Below the pieces are notes generated by a model. It searched no databases. It was not told the origin of the DNA and worked only from the letters and a program-made list of their open reading frames with translations. A DNA stretch of 54,498 bases from Lachnospiraceae bacterium (GTDB lineage: Bacteria; Bacillota; Clostridia; Lachnospirales; Lachnospiraceae), in assembly GCA_017938285.1 (NCBI GenBank), contig JAGBBW010000103.1, forward strand, positions 1-54,498, written 5' to 3'. Both the position numbers and the translations under genes were made by a program. Positions 26,392 to 35,258 of the stretch are shown piece after piece; within the stretch, counting starts at the first letter, position 1; each line of letters opens with the position of its first letter.

Positions 26392-27135
26392 TTATACACT
26401 CAGCTTCTTATCCAGCAGCCACGCCGTTCCAAAGAAAAAGACTAAATCCAGACCAATCAGATACACATAGCTGAAAATATCCTTTCCAAGCTCTGCCCAG
26501 TCCAGTCCAAGGATAAATTCTTCAAACCCTGCAATCAGCCAGAAACAGACAAAATACAACACACATACCAGTACTGTTGTCAGCTTATTTTTGTTTAATA
26601 CCGTATTCATCACTGTAGTAAGAAATACACCCAGCATTACAACAAATACCCACAGGATAAACAGTTCAAAACATGTTTCTAATACCAAAGCCATATCCAG
26701 CTTAATATTTAAAACTGCTTCCAGAAAAAGCTTTACTTCCTCAAAAAATGCCTGCATTCCTTCGTACTTCATACAATACAGAGAAAAGCACAATGCAATT
26801 GCTCCCCCAAACATTACAAACGTAACGAAAATCTGTAAAATTGCGGACAGCATCTTGGCTCCCAGAATGCTTTTCGCCCCCTTTGGCACTAAAAACAACA
26901 TATAACTCTGCTTCGTTGTCAAATCCTTTTCATAGACAGTCAGATACTCGAATATGGCATAAACCACAGAAATCATCATTCCCATAGCCATCAGTGCCAT
27001 CATTGCCTCGGCACCATTCTGCTTCCCTGTATAATTAAAAATCAAAAAAACAATTCCCAGTACACCAAGTCCGATACCCATAATCAACTTGGAAAACATC
27101 TGCTTTTGAAATTCGTATTTCATCAACTTTAACAT
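26392..27135 (-). CDS. ABC-2-type transporter permease
   Basis: A 247-residue integral membrane protein with about six hydrophobic segments. It opens MLKLMKYEFQKQMFSK, typical of ABC-2 permeases (MLxLxKYExxK). The last segments (VLVCVLYFVCFWLIAGF, YVYLIGLDLVFFFG) are hydrophobic. It follows its ATPase by 12 bases and forms a YtrABC-like export system with it. The substrate is unknown. Confidence 0.85.
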   Translation of the reverse strand: MLKLMKYEFQKQMFSKLIMGIGLGVLGIVFLIFNYTGKQNGAEAMMALMAMGMMISVVYAIFEYLTVYEKDLTTKQSYMLFLVPKGAKSILGAKMLSAILQIFVTFVMFGGAIALCFSLYCMKYEGMQAFFEEVKLFLEAVLNIKLDMALVLETCFELFILWVFVVMLGVFLTTVMNTVLNKNKLTTVLVCVLYFVCFWLIAGFEEFILGLDWAELGKDIFSYVYLIGLDLVFFFGTAWLLDKKLSV

Positions 27136-27147
27136 TGCTCTTCCTCC

Positions 27148-27843
27148 CTACGCATAAATCTCTTTGTAAATATCCACAATGGACTTACCCTGCTCTTCAC
27201 GGATGGTCTCTGCATCACCATTCAGTACATTTTTTCCGTCCTTAATGAAAATAACGCCATCCACTACCGTTTCCAGTTCTTCCACCAGATGACTGGATAA
27301 CACAATCGTATTGTCCTCCGCTGCCACACTTAATATGGTAGAAATGATTTTCTCCCTGGCAATTAAATCAATTCCATTCAGCGGTTCATCCAGAAGATAC
27401 AGTTTTGCTTTTCTGGACAATGTAGCCGCCAGCTTCACCTTTGCCATCATACCGGAGGAAATCTTACCCACCTTATCCTTAACATCCAGCTCCATCTCGC
27501 TAATCATTCTCTTATAGGTCTCCATATCAAAGTCTGCAAAAAAATCCTGATAATACTTTCCCACATCCTCCACCGTCATGAAATTATAAAAATAGGGCTC
27601 TGTGGACATATACGCTACTTCTTTTTTGGACTCTATTCCGATTAGCTGATTTTTATACAACAGCTCTCCCTGGCTTGGCTTTACCAGTCCGGCAATCATT
27701 TTCATAAAGGTGGTCTTACCGCTGCCGTTCGGACCAAGCAGTGCATAAATCCTTCCTTCTTCCAGCTCCAGTGTAATATCTTCCACTGCTGTTTTTTTAA
27801 TAAACTTCTTTCTTAAATTCTGACATTTTAACATTTTCTCCAT
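27148..27843 (-). CDS. ABC transporter ATP-binding protein
   Basis: A 231-residue ATPase. Walker A GPNGSGKT, signature KISSGMMAKVKLA (SSGMM in place of LSGGQ), Walker B LYLLDEPLNGID, and switch His in SSHLVEELE. The altered signature is common in YtrB-like ATPases. It lies between the GntR regulator and the permease in one operon. M4 is an alternative start. Confidence 0.9.
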   Translation of the reverse strand: MEKMLKCQNLRKKFIKKTAVEDITLELEEGRIYALLGPNGSGKTTFMKMIAGLVKPSQGELLYKNQLIGIESKKEVAYMSTEPYFYNFMTVEDVGKYYQDFFADFDMETYKRMISEMELDVKDKVGKISSGMMAKVKLAATLSRKAKLYLLDEPLNGIDLIAREKIISTILSVAAEDNTIVLSSHLVEELETVVDGVIFIKDGKNVLNGDAETIREEQGKSIVDIYKEIYA

Positions 27844-27854
27844 CCCATCCCTTC

Positions 27855-28217
27855 TTACGCCTGCTCTTCCAGACGTTTACCAATCATTGTTATTAACTCT
27901 TCCCTGGAAAAACCAAGGTCCCGCATTTCCTTCACAAAACCATCCAGCAGTTCCTCTGCCATTGCTTCTTTCATTGTCCTGATTACCTCCCTGTCCTCTG
28001 TCACAAACGTCCCCAGTCCCCGCCTGGTGTAGCACATATTCAGCTGCTCCATCTCTTTATAAACACGCACTGCCGTATTGGGATTAATCTGGTACTGCAC
28101 CGCCAGTTCCCTGGTAGAGGGAAGTTTTGCTCCCATGGGCAGCCTTCCCTGAATCATATCCTTTTTTATCTGGTTGATAACCTGTAAATAAATCGGGAGG
28201 TTATTATTATATTCCAC
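27855..28217 (-). CDS. GntR/YtrA-family regulator
   Basis: A 120-residue short GntR protein: winged helix (GAKLPSTRELAVQYQINPNTAVRVYKEME, then GLGTFV) plus a short C-terminal helix pair, as in YtrA. It heads an ABC-transporter operon. A perfect inverted repeat overlapping its promoter -10 predicts autorepression. YtrA-type regulators often respond to cell-wall antibiotics, but no such link is shown here. Confidence 0.9.
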   Translation of the reverse strand: MEYNNNLPIYLQVINQIKKDMIQGRLPMGAKLPSTRELAVQYQINPNTAVRVYKEMEQLNMCYTRRGLGTFVTEDREVIRTMKEAMAEELLDGFVKEMRDLGFSREELITMIGKRLEEQA

Positions 28218-28242
28218 TGTCTCACTTCCTTCCGTGTATCGC

Positions 28243-28283
28243 TGTACTAGTTAGATAGTACACTAGTTTTCTAATATTGTCAA
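28243..28283 (-). promoter_or_regulatory. promoter and GntR operator
   Basis: Minus strand: TTGACA (28278-28283), 17-base spacer, TACTAT (28255-28260). A perfect dyad TGTACT-N8-AGTACA (28243-28262) overlaps the -10 box, the expected place for a YtrA-type repressor. Confidence 0.8.
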
Positions 28284-28401
28284 TACCATATTTTAAAATT
28301 TTCGTAGTATATAAAAATCTTCTCTTGCTATTCCTGTCTTTTTCCTTTATGATAATGAATAAAATTACCTAAATTTTTTTAACTATTCTGGAGGATACAT
28401 C

Positions 28402-29115
28402 ATGGACCTAAAAGCAGTTTTATTTGACCTGGACGGTACCCTGCTCCCAATGGACCAGGACCTTTTTATGAAATATTACTTTGGCGAGCTGGCAAAAAAA
28501 ATGGCTCCGCTGGGTTATGACCCTAAAAAACTCATTGATGATGTCTGGACCGGCACAAAAGCCATGGTCATGAATGACGGCAGCCAGACTAACGCCGATG
28601 CCTTCTGGAACAAATTTGCGGAACTGGTAGGCAAAGACTGCCGCAAGGACGAGCCGGTATTTGATTCCTTTTACAGAAATGAGTTCTGCAAGGCAAAGGC
28701 AGCCTGCCAGCCAACCCCTGCCACAAAGGAACTGATTGACTACTTAAAAGGCTGTGGCAGACGTGTTATTCTTGCCACCAATCCACTGTTTCCTTCTGTT
28801 GCGACCGAGAACAGAATCCAGTGGGCAGGACTTTCCACCGATGATTTCGAACTGATTACCACCTATGAAAACAGCCACTACTGCAAACCAAATCCAAAGT
28901 ATTATCAAGAAATTCTGGAAAACATCGGCTGTGCACCGGAAGAATGCCTGATGGTGGGAAATAATGCCGAAGAAGATATGATTGCAGAAACACTGGAAAT
29001 GAAAGTGTTTCTTTTAACGGATTGTCTGATTAATGAAAAAAATGCGGATATTTCTGGATATCCGCAGGGTGGATTTAAGAAACTGAAACAGTATATCGAC
29101 ACTCTTTTACAGTAA
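28402..29115 (+). CDS. HAD-superfamily hydrolase
   Basis: A 237-residue HAD phosphatase. Motif I is LFDLDGTLLP, motif II is ILATN, motif III Lys is in HYCKPNPKYY, and motif IV is MVGNNAEEDM. An inserted helical cap lies between motifs I and II. The N in GNNAEED replaces the usual first Asp. Probably a small-molecule phosphatase. GGAGG lies before the ATG. Single-gene unit with a strong terminator. Confidence 0.88.
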   Translation: MDLKAVLFDLDGTLLPMDQDLFMKYYFGELAKKMAPLGYDPKKLIDDVWTGTKAMVMNDGSQTNADAFWNKFAELVGKDCRKDEPVFDSFYRNEFCKAKAACQPTPATKELIDYLKGCGRRVILATNPLFPSVATENRIQWAGLSTDDFELITTYENSHYCKPNPKYYQEILENIGCAPEECLMVGNNAEEDMIAETLEMKVFLLTDCLINEKNADISGYPQGGFKKLKQYIDTLLQ

Positions 29116-29137
29116 AAAAACAGTTTTACTGCAAAAA

Positions 29138-29188
29138 TGGGGCTGTAAAAAATAATGCACTACTTCGTACAATTATTTTACAGCCCCA
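29138..29188 (+). terminator. terminator after the HAD gene
   Basis: A long stem (TGGGGCTGTAAAA / TTTTACAGCCCCA) with an A/T-rich upper part. It lies between convergent genes and can work in both directions. Confidence 0.8.
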
Positions 29189-29225
29189 CCTTCTGACAGT
29201 AACTATTCTGATCTGTCCTGACCTG

Positions 29226-29429
29226 TTACTTTTCTTCTTTATTTTTCTGGCTCTTATATTCCACGAAACCAAAAATGGTATACATTACCACCGCAACAAT
29301 AATTCTTATCATAAAAGTATCCAGCTGGAACCCTTCTCCCTTGACCAAATCCACGATAGTGAGTCCTATAATCAAACCAAGTCCCATAATACTGTATCTT
29401 TTTATCAGTTCCTTCATTTTCTCTTTCAT
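29226..29429 (-). CDS. mini membrane protein, paralogue 1
   Basis: A 67-residue protein with a basic N-terminus (MKEKMKELIKRY) and two membrane helices separated by DLVKGEGFQLDTF. The ATG at 29429 follows AAGGAG by seven bases. It is clearly paralogous to the next gene upstream, sharing the spacing and the DLVKGEGF...DTF loop. Unrecognised family. Last gene of the DUF6773-like operon. Confidence 0.7.
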   Translation of the reverse strand: MKEKMKELIKRYSIMGLGLIIGLTIVDLVKGEGFQLDTFMIRIIVAVVMYTIFGFVEYKSQKNKEEK

Positions 29430-29458
29430 ACGTTTTCTCCTTGTTTCCTTATTTTTCC

Positions 29459-29653
29459 TTACTTTTCTTTCCGACCCCGGTATTCCAGCAAGCCTATAAT
29501 CGTCAGTAATACTGCCTCTATAATAATTCTTACAATAAACGTATCCCAATGAAATCCTTCTCCTTTTACTAAATCCCTGATAGCAAAGGAGGCTATCACA
29601 CAGATTCCCAACAGGACATATCTTCTTATAATTTCCTTTAACCGTTCATTCAT
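29459..29653 (-). CDS. mini membrane protein, paralogue 2
   Basis: A 64-residue protein starting MNERLKEIIRRYVLLG, with two membrane helices around RDLVKGEGFHWDTF and a charged C-terminus. It is a tandem duplicate of its downstream neighbour. It sits between an XRE regulator and that paralogue. Unknown function; possibly a small membrane partner of the DUF6773-like protein. Confidence 0.7.
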   Translation of the reverse strand: MNERLKEIIRRYVLLGICVIASFAIRDLVKGEGFHWDTFIVRIIIEAVLLTIIGLLEYRGRKEK

Positions 29654-29711
29654 ATCAGGTCCCCTCTCCTTTTTTTACTTTATCTCCCTATCTGCCGTTA
29701 CCATATTTCCC

Positions 29712-29909
29712 TTACTCTGCCGGCCAGAACAGTTCATCCAGCGTCCGGTTCAGTGCCCTGCAGATATCAATGCAAAGGCTGATGGTAGGATTATACTTTC
29801 CTGCCTCAATCAGTCCAATGGTCTGTCTGGTTACCCCGATTTTTTCCGCCAGCTGTTCCTGTGTCAGATCACATTCCACTCTTGCTATTTTCATATTTTT
29901 ATTCTTCAC
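29712..29909 (-). CDS. XRE-family regulator (YozG-like)
   Basis: A 65-residue single HTH_3 domain: RVECDLTQEQLAEKIGVTRQ, then TIGLIEAGKYNPTISL, ending LDELFWPAE. This compact type is normally linked to a membrane-protein gene. The GTG start overlaps the upstream gene by 11 bases; an ATG five codons later is the alternative. It probably represses this operon through the inverted repeat at 30751-30778. Confidence 0.88.
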   Translation of the reverse strand: MKNKNMKIARVECDLTQEQLAEKIGVTRQTIGLIEAGKYNPTISLCIDICRALNRTLDELFWPAE

Positions 29910-30630
29910 TCTCTTCTTCCTTCTCTTTCACTGCTTTATCTGCATTCTTTTCGGAAATCTTAACAACCGCAATCATGGCAAAATAGAACAGGACTCCCCA
30001 GGCGGCACCCATGCCTAACATCATAAGAACTGTTTCCAGGCGTAAGCCACCCTCTTTAAACACCTCCGGAAGTCCCATAAGCACACCAAACACCAATGCA
30101 CCAAGAACCGTTCTCTTTGCGAACTCTTTTTTACCAGTAACCTCACGTTTTTTGCTACCCCAGACAAGCCAGCCCTTTTTCACAGAAAAAATCGAAATAA
30201 TCAGTGCCGGAATCAGATTTGTTGCCAGATACACCAGTTCCCAGTTCATTTCCATGCACCAGCGGATACCATCTGCCATAACCACACACATCACATAATA
30301 CATATAAACCAGCTGGCCTGTAGTTAAAATCCAGAACCCTGTCATATATGCCTTGGACGCAATTTCATCCCGGATACCGCAGAGTGCCTCATCCTTTTCT
30401 TTCAGCCATAATACCCCATTGGAACTTCCTTTGACCAGCAGATATGCCCAGGATGGTACCAGGCAGAGAATTTCCAGAAGAAAATTCTGCCATGGCTCCC
30501 CAAGCACCAGCTTTACCACCAGTCCTGCCAGCAGTGCTGCGGAAAACAGATAAAATACCGGCCGCACCACCTTGTTGGTTTCTTTTTCAATACGTTCATC
30601 TTTGATTTGGTTTTTCTTTTTGAATAACAT
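29899..30630 (-). CDS. DUF6773-like membrane protein
   Basis: A 243-residue protein with a charged N-terminus (KKKNQIKDERIEKETNK) and about six membrane helices. The motif KDERIEKETNKVVRP resembles DUF6773, an assignment made from memory. Such proteins usually lie next to small XRE regulators, as here. GAGGAG precedes the ATG at 30630. The C-terminal tail is strongly acidic and basic (EKEEESEE). Confidence 0.75.
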   Translation of the reverse strand: MLFKKKNQIKDERIEKETNKVVRPVFYLFSAALLAGLVVKLVLGEPWQNFLLEILCLVPSWAYLLVKGSSNGVLWLKEKDEALCGIRDEIASKAYMTGFWILTTGQLVYMYYVMCVVMADGIRWCMEMNWELVYLATNLIPALIISIFSVKKGWLVWGSKKREVTGKKEFAKRTVLGALVFGVLMGLPEVFKEGGLRLETVLMMLGMGAAWGVLFYFAMIAVVKISEKNADKAVKEKEEESEE

Positions 30631-30731
30631 GTTTCTTCTCCTCACTTCCTGCTTTTTCGCTGCCCTCTGTGGATTCCCTTTTCTACTTTCCACAGACAGG
30701 CATTGTTTCAAGTTCCCTTCGAAGTGATTTT

Positions 30732-30778
30732 ACTATAACATATTATTTTGCAAAATGCAAGATATATTTTACATTTTG
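30732..30778 (-). promoter_or_regulatory. promoter and operator of the DUF6773/XRE operon
   Basis: Minus strand: -35 TTGCAT (30755-30760), 17-base spacer, -10 TATAGT (30732-30737). An inverted repeat CAAAATG/CATTTTG (30751-30778) and an overlapping TTGCA-N3-TGCAA surround the -35 box. This suits autorepression by the operon's XRE protein. Confidence 0.65.
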
Positions 30779-30883
30779 TTTAATTTATTTTTCTATGTGC
30801 AATTTAAACATGCTTTTTCAGCGTATATCATAGTATCTATTACCAATACTGCTGTAATTGTAGTCCGGGAGATTCCCAAAAAA

Positions 30884-30944
30884 GAAGGATACCGTATACT
30901 TTGCAGCAAACATCATTTCACTGCAAAAAACACCAGTATCCTTC
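30884..30944 (-). terminator. terminator of the phosphodiesterase gene
   Basis: A nested hairpin: GAAGGATAC/GTATCCTTC outside, TTTGCAG/CTGCAAA inside. On the minus strand it is followed by six T. It lies about 70 bases past the stop at 31014. No gene is seen in 30779-31013. Confidence 0.8.
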
Positions 30945-31013
30945 CGTTTCTAAATTATGATAAAATTTTCTTGTAACAGCACCTGTTTGGAATTGCGGTA
31001 TTCCGCACTTCTC

Positions 31014-31571
31014 TTACTCTGCCAGATAACGCCTATGTTCCGTTCCCTCAAAATCCTTCCAGAGAAACAATCCATCCTCCAGCACCATATATCCATGATG
31101 GCTGTCCTCTTTCGGCAGGGACGCTGAGCCCGGATTCATATACACAAAACCATCATGCTCCACGCACTTTGGCACATGGGTATGACCACAGAGCAGAATA
31201 TCTCCCTGCTGCAATGGCGGCGGATTCTGCTCCCCGTACACATGTCCGTGAGTCGCATACACCAGCTTCTTTCCAAGGTCTATGACACAATAGTCCGCCA
31301 AAACCGGAAACTCCAGTACAAACTGGTCCACCTCAGCGTCACAGTTTCCCCGGACACAAAGAATCTCTCTCTTTCTTTCATTTAACAAGGCAGTTACTTT
31401 CTTTGGTGCGTAGTCCTTCGGCAGATCGTTGCGGGGACCATGATATAAAATATCCCCAAGAAGAAGCAGACGGTCGGCCCCCTCCTTTTCGTACGCCTGT
31501 AACACTTCTTTGCAATAATATTCGGAACCATGAATATCCGAAGCAATTAACCATTTCATACCTGTTTTCAC
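31014..31571 (-). CDS. YfcE/MJ0936-family phosphodiesterase
   Basis: A 185-residue calcineurin-like metallophosphoesterase. Metal-binding motifs: DIHG, GDILYHG, RGNCD (for GNHD), THGH and CGHTHVP, plus NPGS. These fit the YfcE group, active on phosphodiesters in vitro; the natural substrate is unknown. The start is GTG at 31571 or ATG four codons later. Followed by a strong terminator. Confidence 0.9.
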   Translation of the reverse strand: MKTGMKWLIASDIHGSEYYCKEVLQAYEKEGADRLLLLGDILYHGPRNDLPKDYAPKKVTALLNERKREILCVRGNCDAEVDQFVLEFPVLADYCVIDLGKKLVYATHGHVYGEQNPPPLQQGDILLCGHTHVPKCVEHDGFVYMNPGSASLPKEDSHHGYMVLEDGLFLWKDFEGTEHRRYLAE

Positions 31572-31672
31572 AGAAGCCGATGCCCCATATTTTCAGGCTA
31601 AAGCCCTGCTTTCCTCCTTCTCATATCGAAATTTTATTGTTGCACCTATATTTCACCTTTTTCTGCCATCCC

Positions 31673-34600
31673 TTATTCAAACAACGCCAGAAAATCTTCC
31701 CTGCTCATTTCACTTAACTGATTGGTGTCACCCTGTACAATCTGGTCAGACAACTGCTTCTTGCTCTCCTGTATCTTCTGGATTTTTTCTTCCATGGAGT
31801 CTTTCGCCAGCAGCTTATATACTACAACCTTCTTTGTCTGCCCGATACGGTGAGCCCGGTCGGTGGCCTGATTCTGTGCTGCCAGATTCCACCACGGATC
31901 GTAGTGGATTACCACATCAGCCCCGGTCAGATTCAGTCCCACGCCGCCTGCCTTTAAGGAAATCAGAAATACCGGAACATCTCCTTCATTAAATTCTTTC
32001 ACCAGCTGCAGCCGCTTCTCCTTCGGCACATCCCCGGTTATGGTAAAGTACGGTATTTTCTGTTCTTCCAGTTTCTTTTTCAAAATATCCAGCATGGAGG
32101 TAAACTGGGAAAACACCAGCATCCGGTGTCCGCCCTCCATGGCACTTTCTATCAGATCCATACAGGCCTCCAGCTTTGCCGACTCTCCCTTATAATTTTC
32201 AAAACAAAGTCCAGGATCGCAGCAGATCTGACGTATCTTCGTAATCTCTGCCAGTACCCGCAGCTTATTTTTCTGGAACTCCTCTGCATCCTGGGACGCA
32301 ATGGTCTGCTTCAAATACTGCACCTGGGCATCATACAGTTTTTTCTGCTCTCCTGACAGTTTTACATAACGGTGTTCTTCCAGTTTTTCCGGCAGATCCT
32401 TTAATACCTGTTCCTTTAACCGGCGGAGAATAAATGGAGAGGTCATCTTCTTCAACCGCCCCATGGCATTTTCGTCCTCTCCCCGCACAATCGGTGACTC
32501 GAACTCTTTCCGGAACGTTTCGTATCCATAGAGATATCCCGGCATCAGATAATCAAAAATACTCCATAGCTCGCTCAGACGGTTTTCCATCGGCGTTCCG
32601 GTCAATGCAAAGCGTGTCCGGCTTTCCACCACCTTCACTGCCTTTGCCGCTGCTGTGGAATGATTTTTAATATACTGCGCCTCATCAATAATCTGGTACT
32701 CAAACACTTTATCATGATAAGAAGCGATGTCCCTTTTCAGCAGATCATAGGAAGTCACAAATACATCTGCTTTTCCAAACTGCTTCAGCTTCTGCTTCCT
32801 TTCTTCCTGCGTTCCGGTTATCAGTTCTGCTTTAAGTTCCGGTGCAAATCTACGCAGTTCCTCTCCCCAGTTAAATACCAGGGAAGCAGGCGTCACTATC
32901 AGGGAAGTACCCTTTCTTCCGTTTTTCTTTGCCGCCAGCAAAACTGCAATCGCCTGCAGCGTCTTTCCAAGCCCCATATCATCTGCCAGAATTCCACCCA
33001 TCTGATATTCCTCCAGTGTTCTCAGCCACTGGTAACCATACTTCTGATATCCCCGCATGATCTTTTGAAGCTGCTCCGGCACTTCAAAATCGGAGTCCTT
33101 TACTGTTTTAAAACTCTTGATAATTTTCCGGAAATGATTGTCCCTGTTGGAATAAATCTCCTCATTTTTTTCCAGAACCTTGTCCACATACAATGCCCGG
33201 TACAGCGGCAGCTGCACTTCCTCCTGCAGCAGTTCCGTTACTGACATCCGGAGTGCTCTTGTGAGTTCTTCCAGTGTCGCCACCGACTCATCGGCCATAC
33301 TCAGAAAGCTTCCATTCTTCAGCTGGTGATATTTCTTTTTTGCCCGGTAGCTTCCCAGAATTTCTTCCATTTCCTCTTTGGAAATATCTTCCGTAGCAAT
33401 GTTCAGATTCAATAGGCCCTGGGACACAGAAATTCCTACCGACAAATTCAGTTTCCGACTGATTCCCATGCTGCGGAACCGGCTGGTACACTGTACTTCT
33501 CCGGCGTTTAACAGAACTTCCAGTCCTTCCTGCAAAAAGGAATACACCCGGTCTGTATCCTGTCCTGTGGAATACTCCCCTGTTTCCGGCTGATACTCCG
33601 GAAACCAGTTTCTGGCAATATAAACGGCCTCCTGCTCCCTCATACGTTCCCGGAACGACTCCGTTGCCCTGAAATTCACCGAATCAGAAGCGTCAAACTC
33701 TTTCTGTCCATATCTGGCACCAATCCGGCACACAATATCCGAATCCGCTGCATCCAGATAAAAAATAATTTTCCCCTGTGGCGGCAGATACTTCTGAATT
33801 TCTTCGCTGTCTTCCTCAAAAATCTCCACAACACCTTCCAGCTGCGGAAGCACTGTATAATAAAAGTCCGCCAGATGATTCCGTCCAATCTGGAAACTGA
33901 ACTCTCCGGCCCCTGCCAGCCTGCTCAATAACTGGATTTTCTTTAAAAATTCATCTTCCAGCTGTATCAGTTGTCTGTCTGCTAAATAATAAGCTTTGCC
34001 AACTCCCTGATAAAATTTCGGCAGTTTTCCAGATACGGTTATCCCCTGGAATTCCTCTGCGTTTCCTTTTTTCGGCTTTGTACGGCGGATGGTCAGTTGA
34101 ACGGACGGATTGCCAACACCTGTCACCAGATGTCCTTTTCCTTCTTCCGGATTGTCCTTATTTTCAAAATCTATCGGATGTTTTCCCACATACTCATAAA
34201 AATCATCCAGTTTCCATCCATGCAGTTCAATGCTGCCCTGCTTATAAATGGACTTAGGAAGATATCCCCCGGAATCCTGCACCCGTTTTTCCAGTTCATT
34301 CACTTCTTTAAACGAACGCTCAATAAAATCAATCCAGTTCTGGCTCTCTTTGGTAAAATTACTTCTCTGGTGGTTTAACTCCGTATTGTTTCCATAGGTT
34401 GCCATCCGGGAATTTTTCACATTCTCTATAAACTCCGGCAGATTTTTCACCACATAAAGCTTTGATTCACCTACCCGGAAAGAAAGCTGCAGTTTTCCGC
34501 ATGCTTTTACCAGACGTGGAACAAGCTGCATGCTGTTCTGCTTTGCTGCAGAAGAGGCCACTACACGATTCGCCCTTTGTTCGCTGAAAGCACCCAGAAT

Positions 34601-35128
34601 CAGCTGTCCGCCATAATCCGTGGCATCCCCCAGCCGGTTCTGCTCCACATGCTTCTGAACTTTTTCCAACAGTGCATAAATAAAGGCACAACGGGAGCCA
34701 TTATAATGGGACACATAATAATTTCTGTTACACTGGTAGCAGTCACATTCTGCATACAACACTTTTTCCCGTCCCACCACCAGATGTATTTCAAACGGAT
34801 ATGCCCGCTCCTTGCCCATGGCATAGGCTTCCACCAACGCTTCTGCCCCTCTTCCATAACCAAACTGGATACTTTTTACCTGAATTTTTTTCTGCTCCAG
34901 AAGTTCCACAGCCTTTTTCTCTGTTCCTGCGGGAAAATTCCAGTTTTTCCGCAGCTCTTTAAATTTGAAATACTCATAATTTTCAAACGCTTCCTGGTTC
35001 CACTTTTCCCATTTTTCCAATTCTTCCGCAGATTCGGAAGGATTCAGTATTTCATATTCCTTTTGTGTATTATCCAGCTGCAGACTCATCTGTCCTGTTG
35101 TTTGTTTCTGTTTTTTTCGTTTTTCCAT
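31673..35128 (-). CDS. SNF2-family DNA-dependent ATPase/helicase
   Basis: A 1151-residue Swi2/Snf2 protein. An N-terminal SWIM-like Cys region (CDCYQCNRNYYVSHY...C) and a long bacterial SNF2-associated region come first. The ATPase domain lies at about 695-1120: Walker A ADDMGLGKTLQ, DEAQ box IIDEAQYIK, TGTPMENRLSELW, then SLKAGGVGLNLTGA and DRAHRIGQ. The single-gene unit starts at 35128, after GGAGAG. Related bacterial proteins (HepA/RapA-like) act on RNA polymerase or DNA; the target here is unknown. Confidence 0.92.
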   Translation of the reverse strand: MEKRKKQKQTTGQMSLQLDNTQKEYEILNPSESAEELEKWEKWNQEAFENYEYFKFKELRKNWNFPAGTEKKAVELLEQKKIQVKSIQFGYGRGAEALVEAYAMGKERAYPFEIHLVVGREKVLYAECDCYQCNRNYYVSHYNGSRCAFIYALLEKVQKHVEQNRLGDATDYGGQLILGAFSEQRANRVVASSAAKQNSMQLVPRLVKACGKLQLSFRVGESKLYVVKNLPEFIENVKNSRMATYGNNTELNHQRSNFTKESQNWIDFIERSFKEVNELEKRVQDSGGYLPKSIYKQGSIELHGWKLDDFYEYVGKHPIDFENKDNPEEGKGHLVTGVGNPSVQLTIRRTKPKKGNAEEFQGITVSGKLPKFYQGVGKAYYLADRQLIQLEDEFLKKIQLLSRLAGAGEFSFQIGRNHLADFYYTVLPQLEGVVEIFEEDSEEIQKYLPPQGKIIFYLDAADSDIVCRIGARYGQKEFDASDSVNFRATESFRERMREQEAVYIARNWFPEYQPETGEYSTGQDTDRVYSFLQEGLEVLLNAGEVQCTSRFRSMGISRKLNLSVGISVSQGLLNLNIATEDISKEEMEEILGSYRAKKKYHQLKNGSFLSMADESVATLEELTRALRMSVTELLQEEVQLPLYRALYVDKVLEKNEEIYSNRDNHFRKIIKSFKTVKDSDFEVPEQLQKIMRGYQKYGYQWLRTLEEYQMGGILADDMGLGKTLQAIAVLLAAKKNGRKGTSLIVTPASLVFNWGEELRRFAPELKAELITGTQEERKQKLKQFGKADVFVTSYDLLKRDIASYHDKVFEYQIIDEAQYIKNHSTAAAKAVKVVESRTRFALTGTPMENRLSELWSIFDYLMPGYLYGYETFRKEFESPIVRGEDENAMGRLKKMTSPFILRRLKEQVLKDLPEKLEEHRYVKLSGEQKKLYDAQVQYLKQTIASQDAEEFQKNKLRVLAEITKIRQICCDPGLCFENYKGESAKLEACMDLIESAMEGGHRMLVFSQFTSMLDILKKKLEEQKIPYFTITGDVPKEKRLQLVKEFNEGDVPVFLISLKAGGVGLNLTGADVVIHYDPWWNLAAQNQATDRAHRIGQTKKVVVYKLLAKDSMEEKIQKIQESKKQLSDQIVQGDTNQLSEMSREDFLALFE

Positions 35129-35258
35129 ATTCTTTTCTCTCCAGACAGAAACTGCTGTTTCCCATTCGCACAACAGCAGCCGCTTCTTTCTCTAACCTGG
35201 TGCAAAGGGTTTCTGCACATCCGGCTGTTCCGTTATGCAAAAACCCTCTTTTTCCGAT

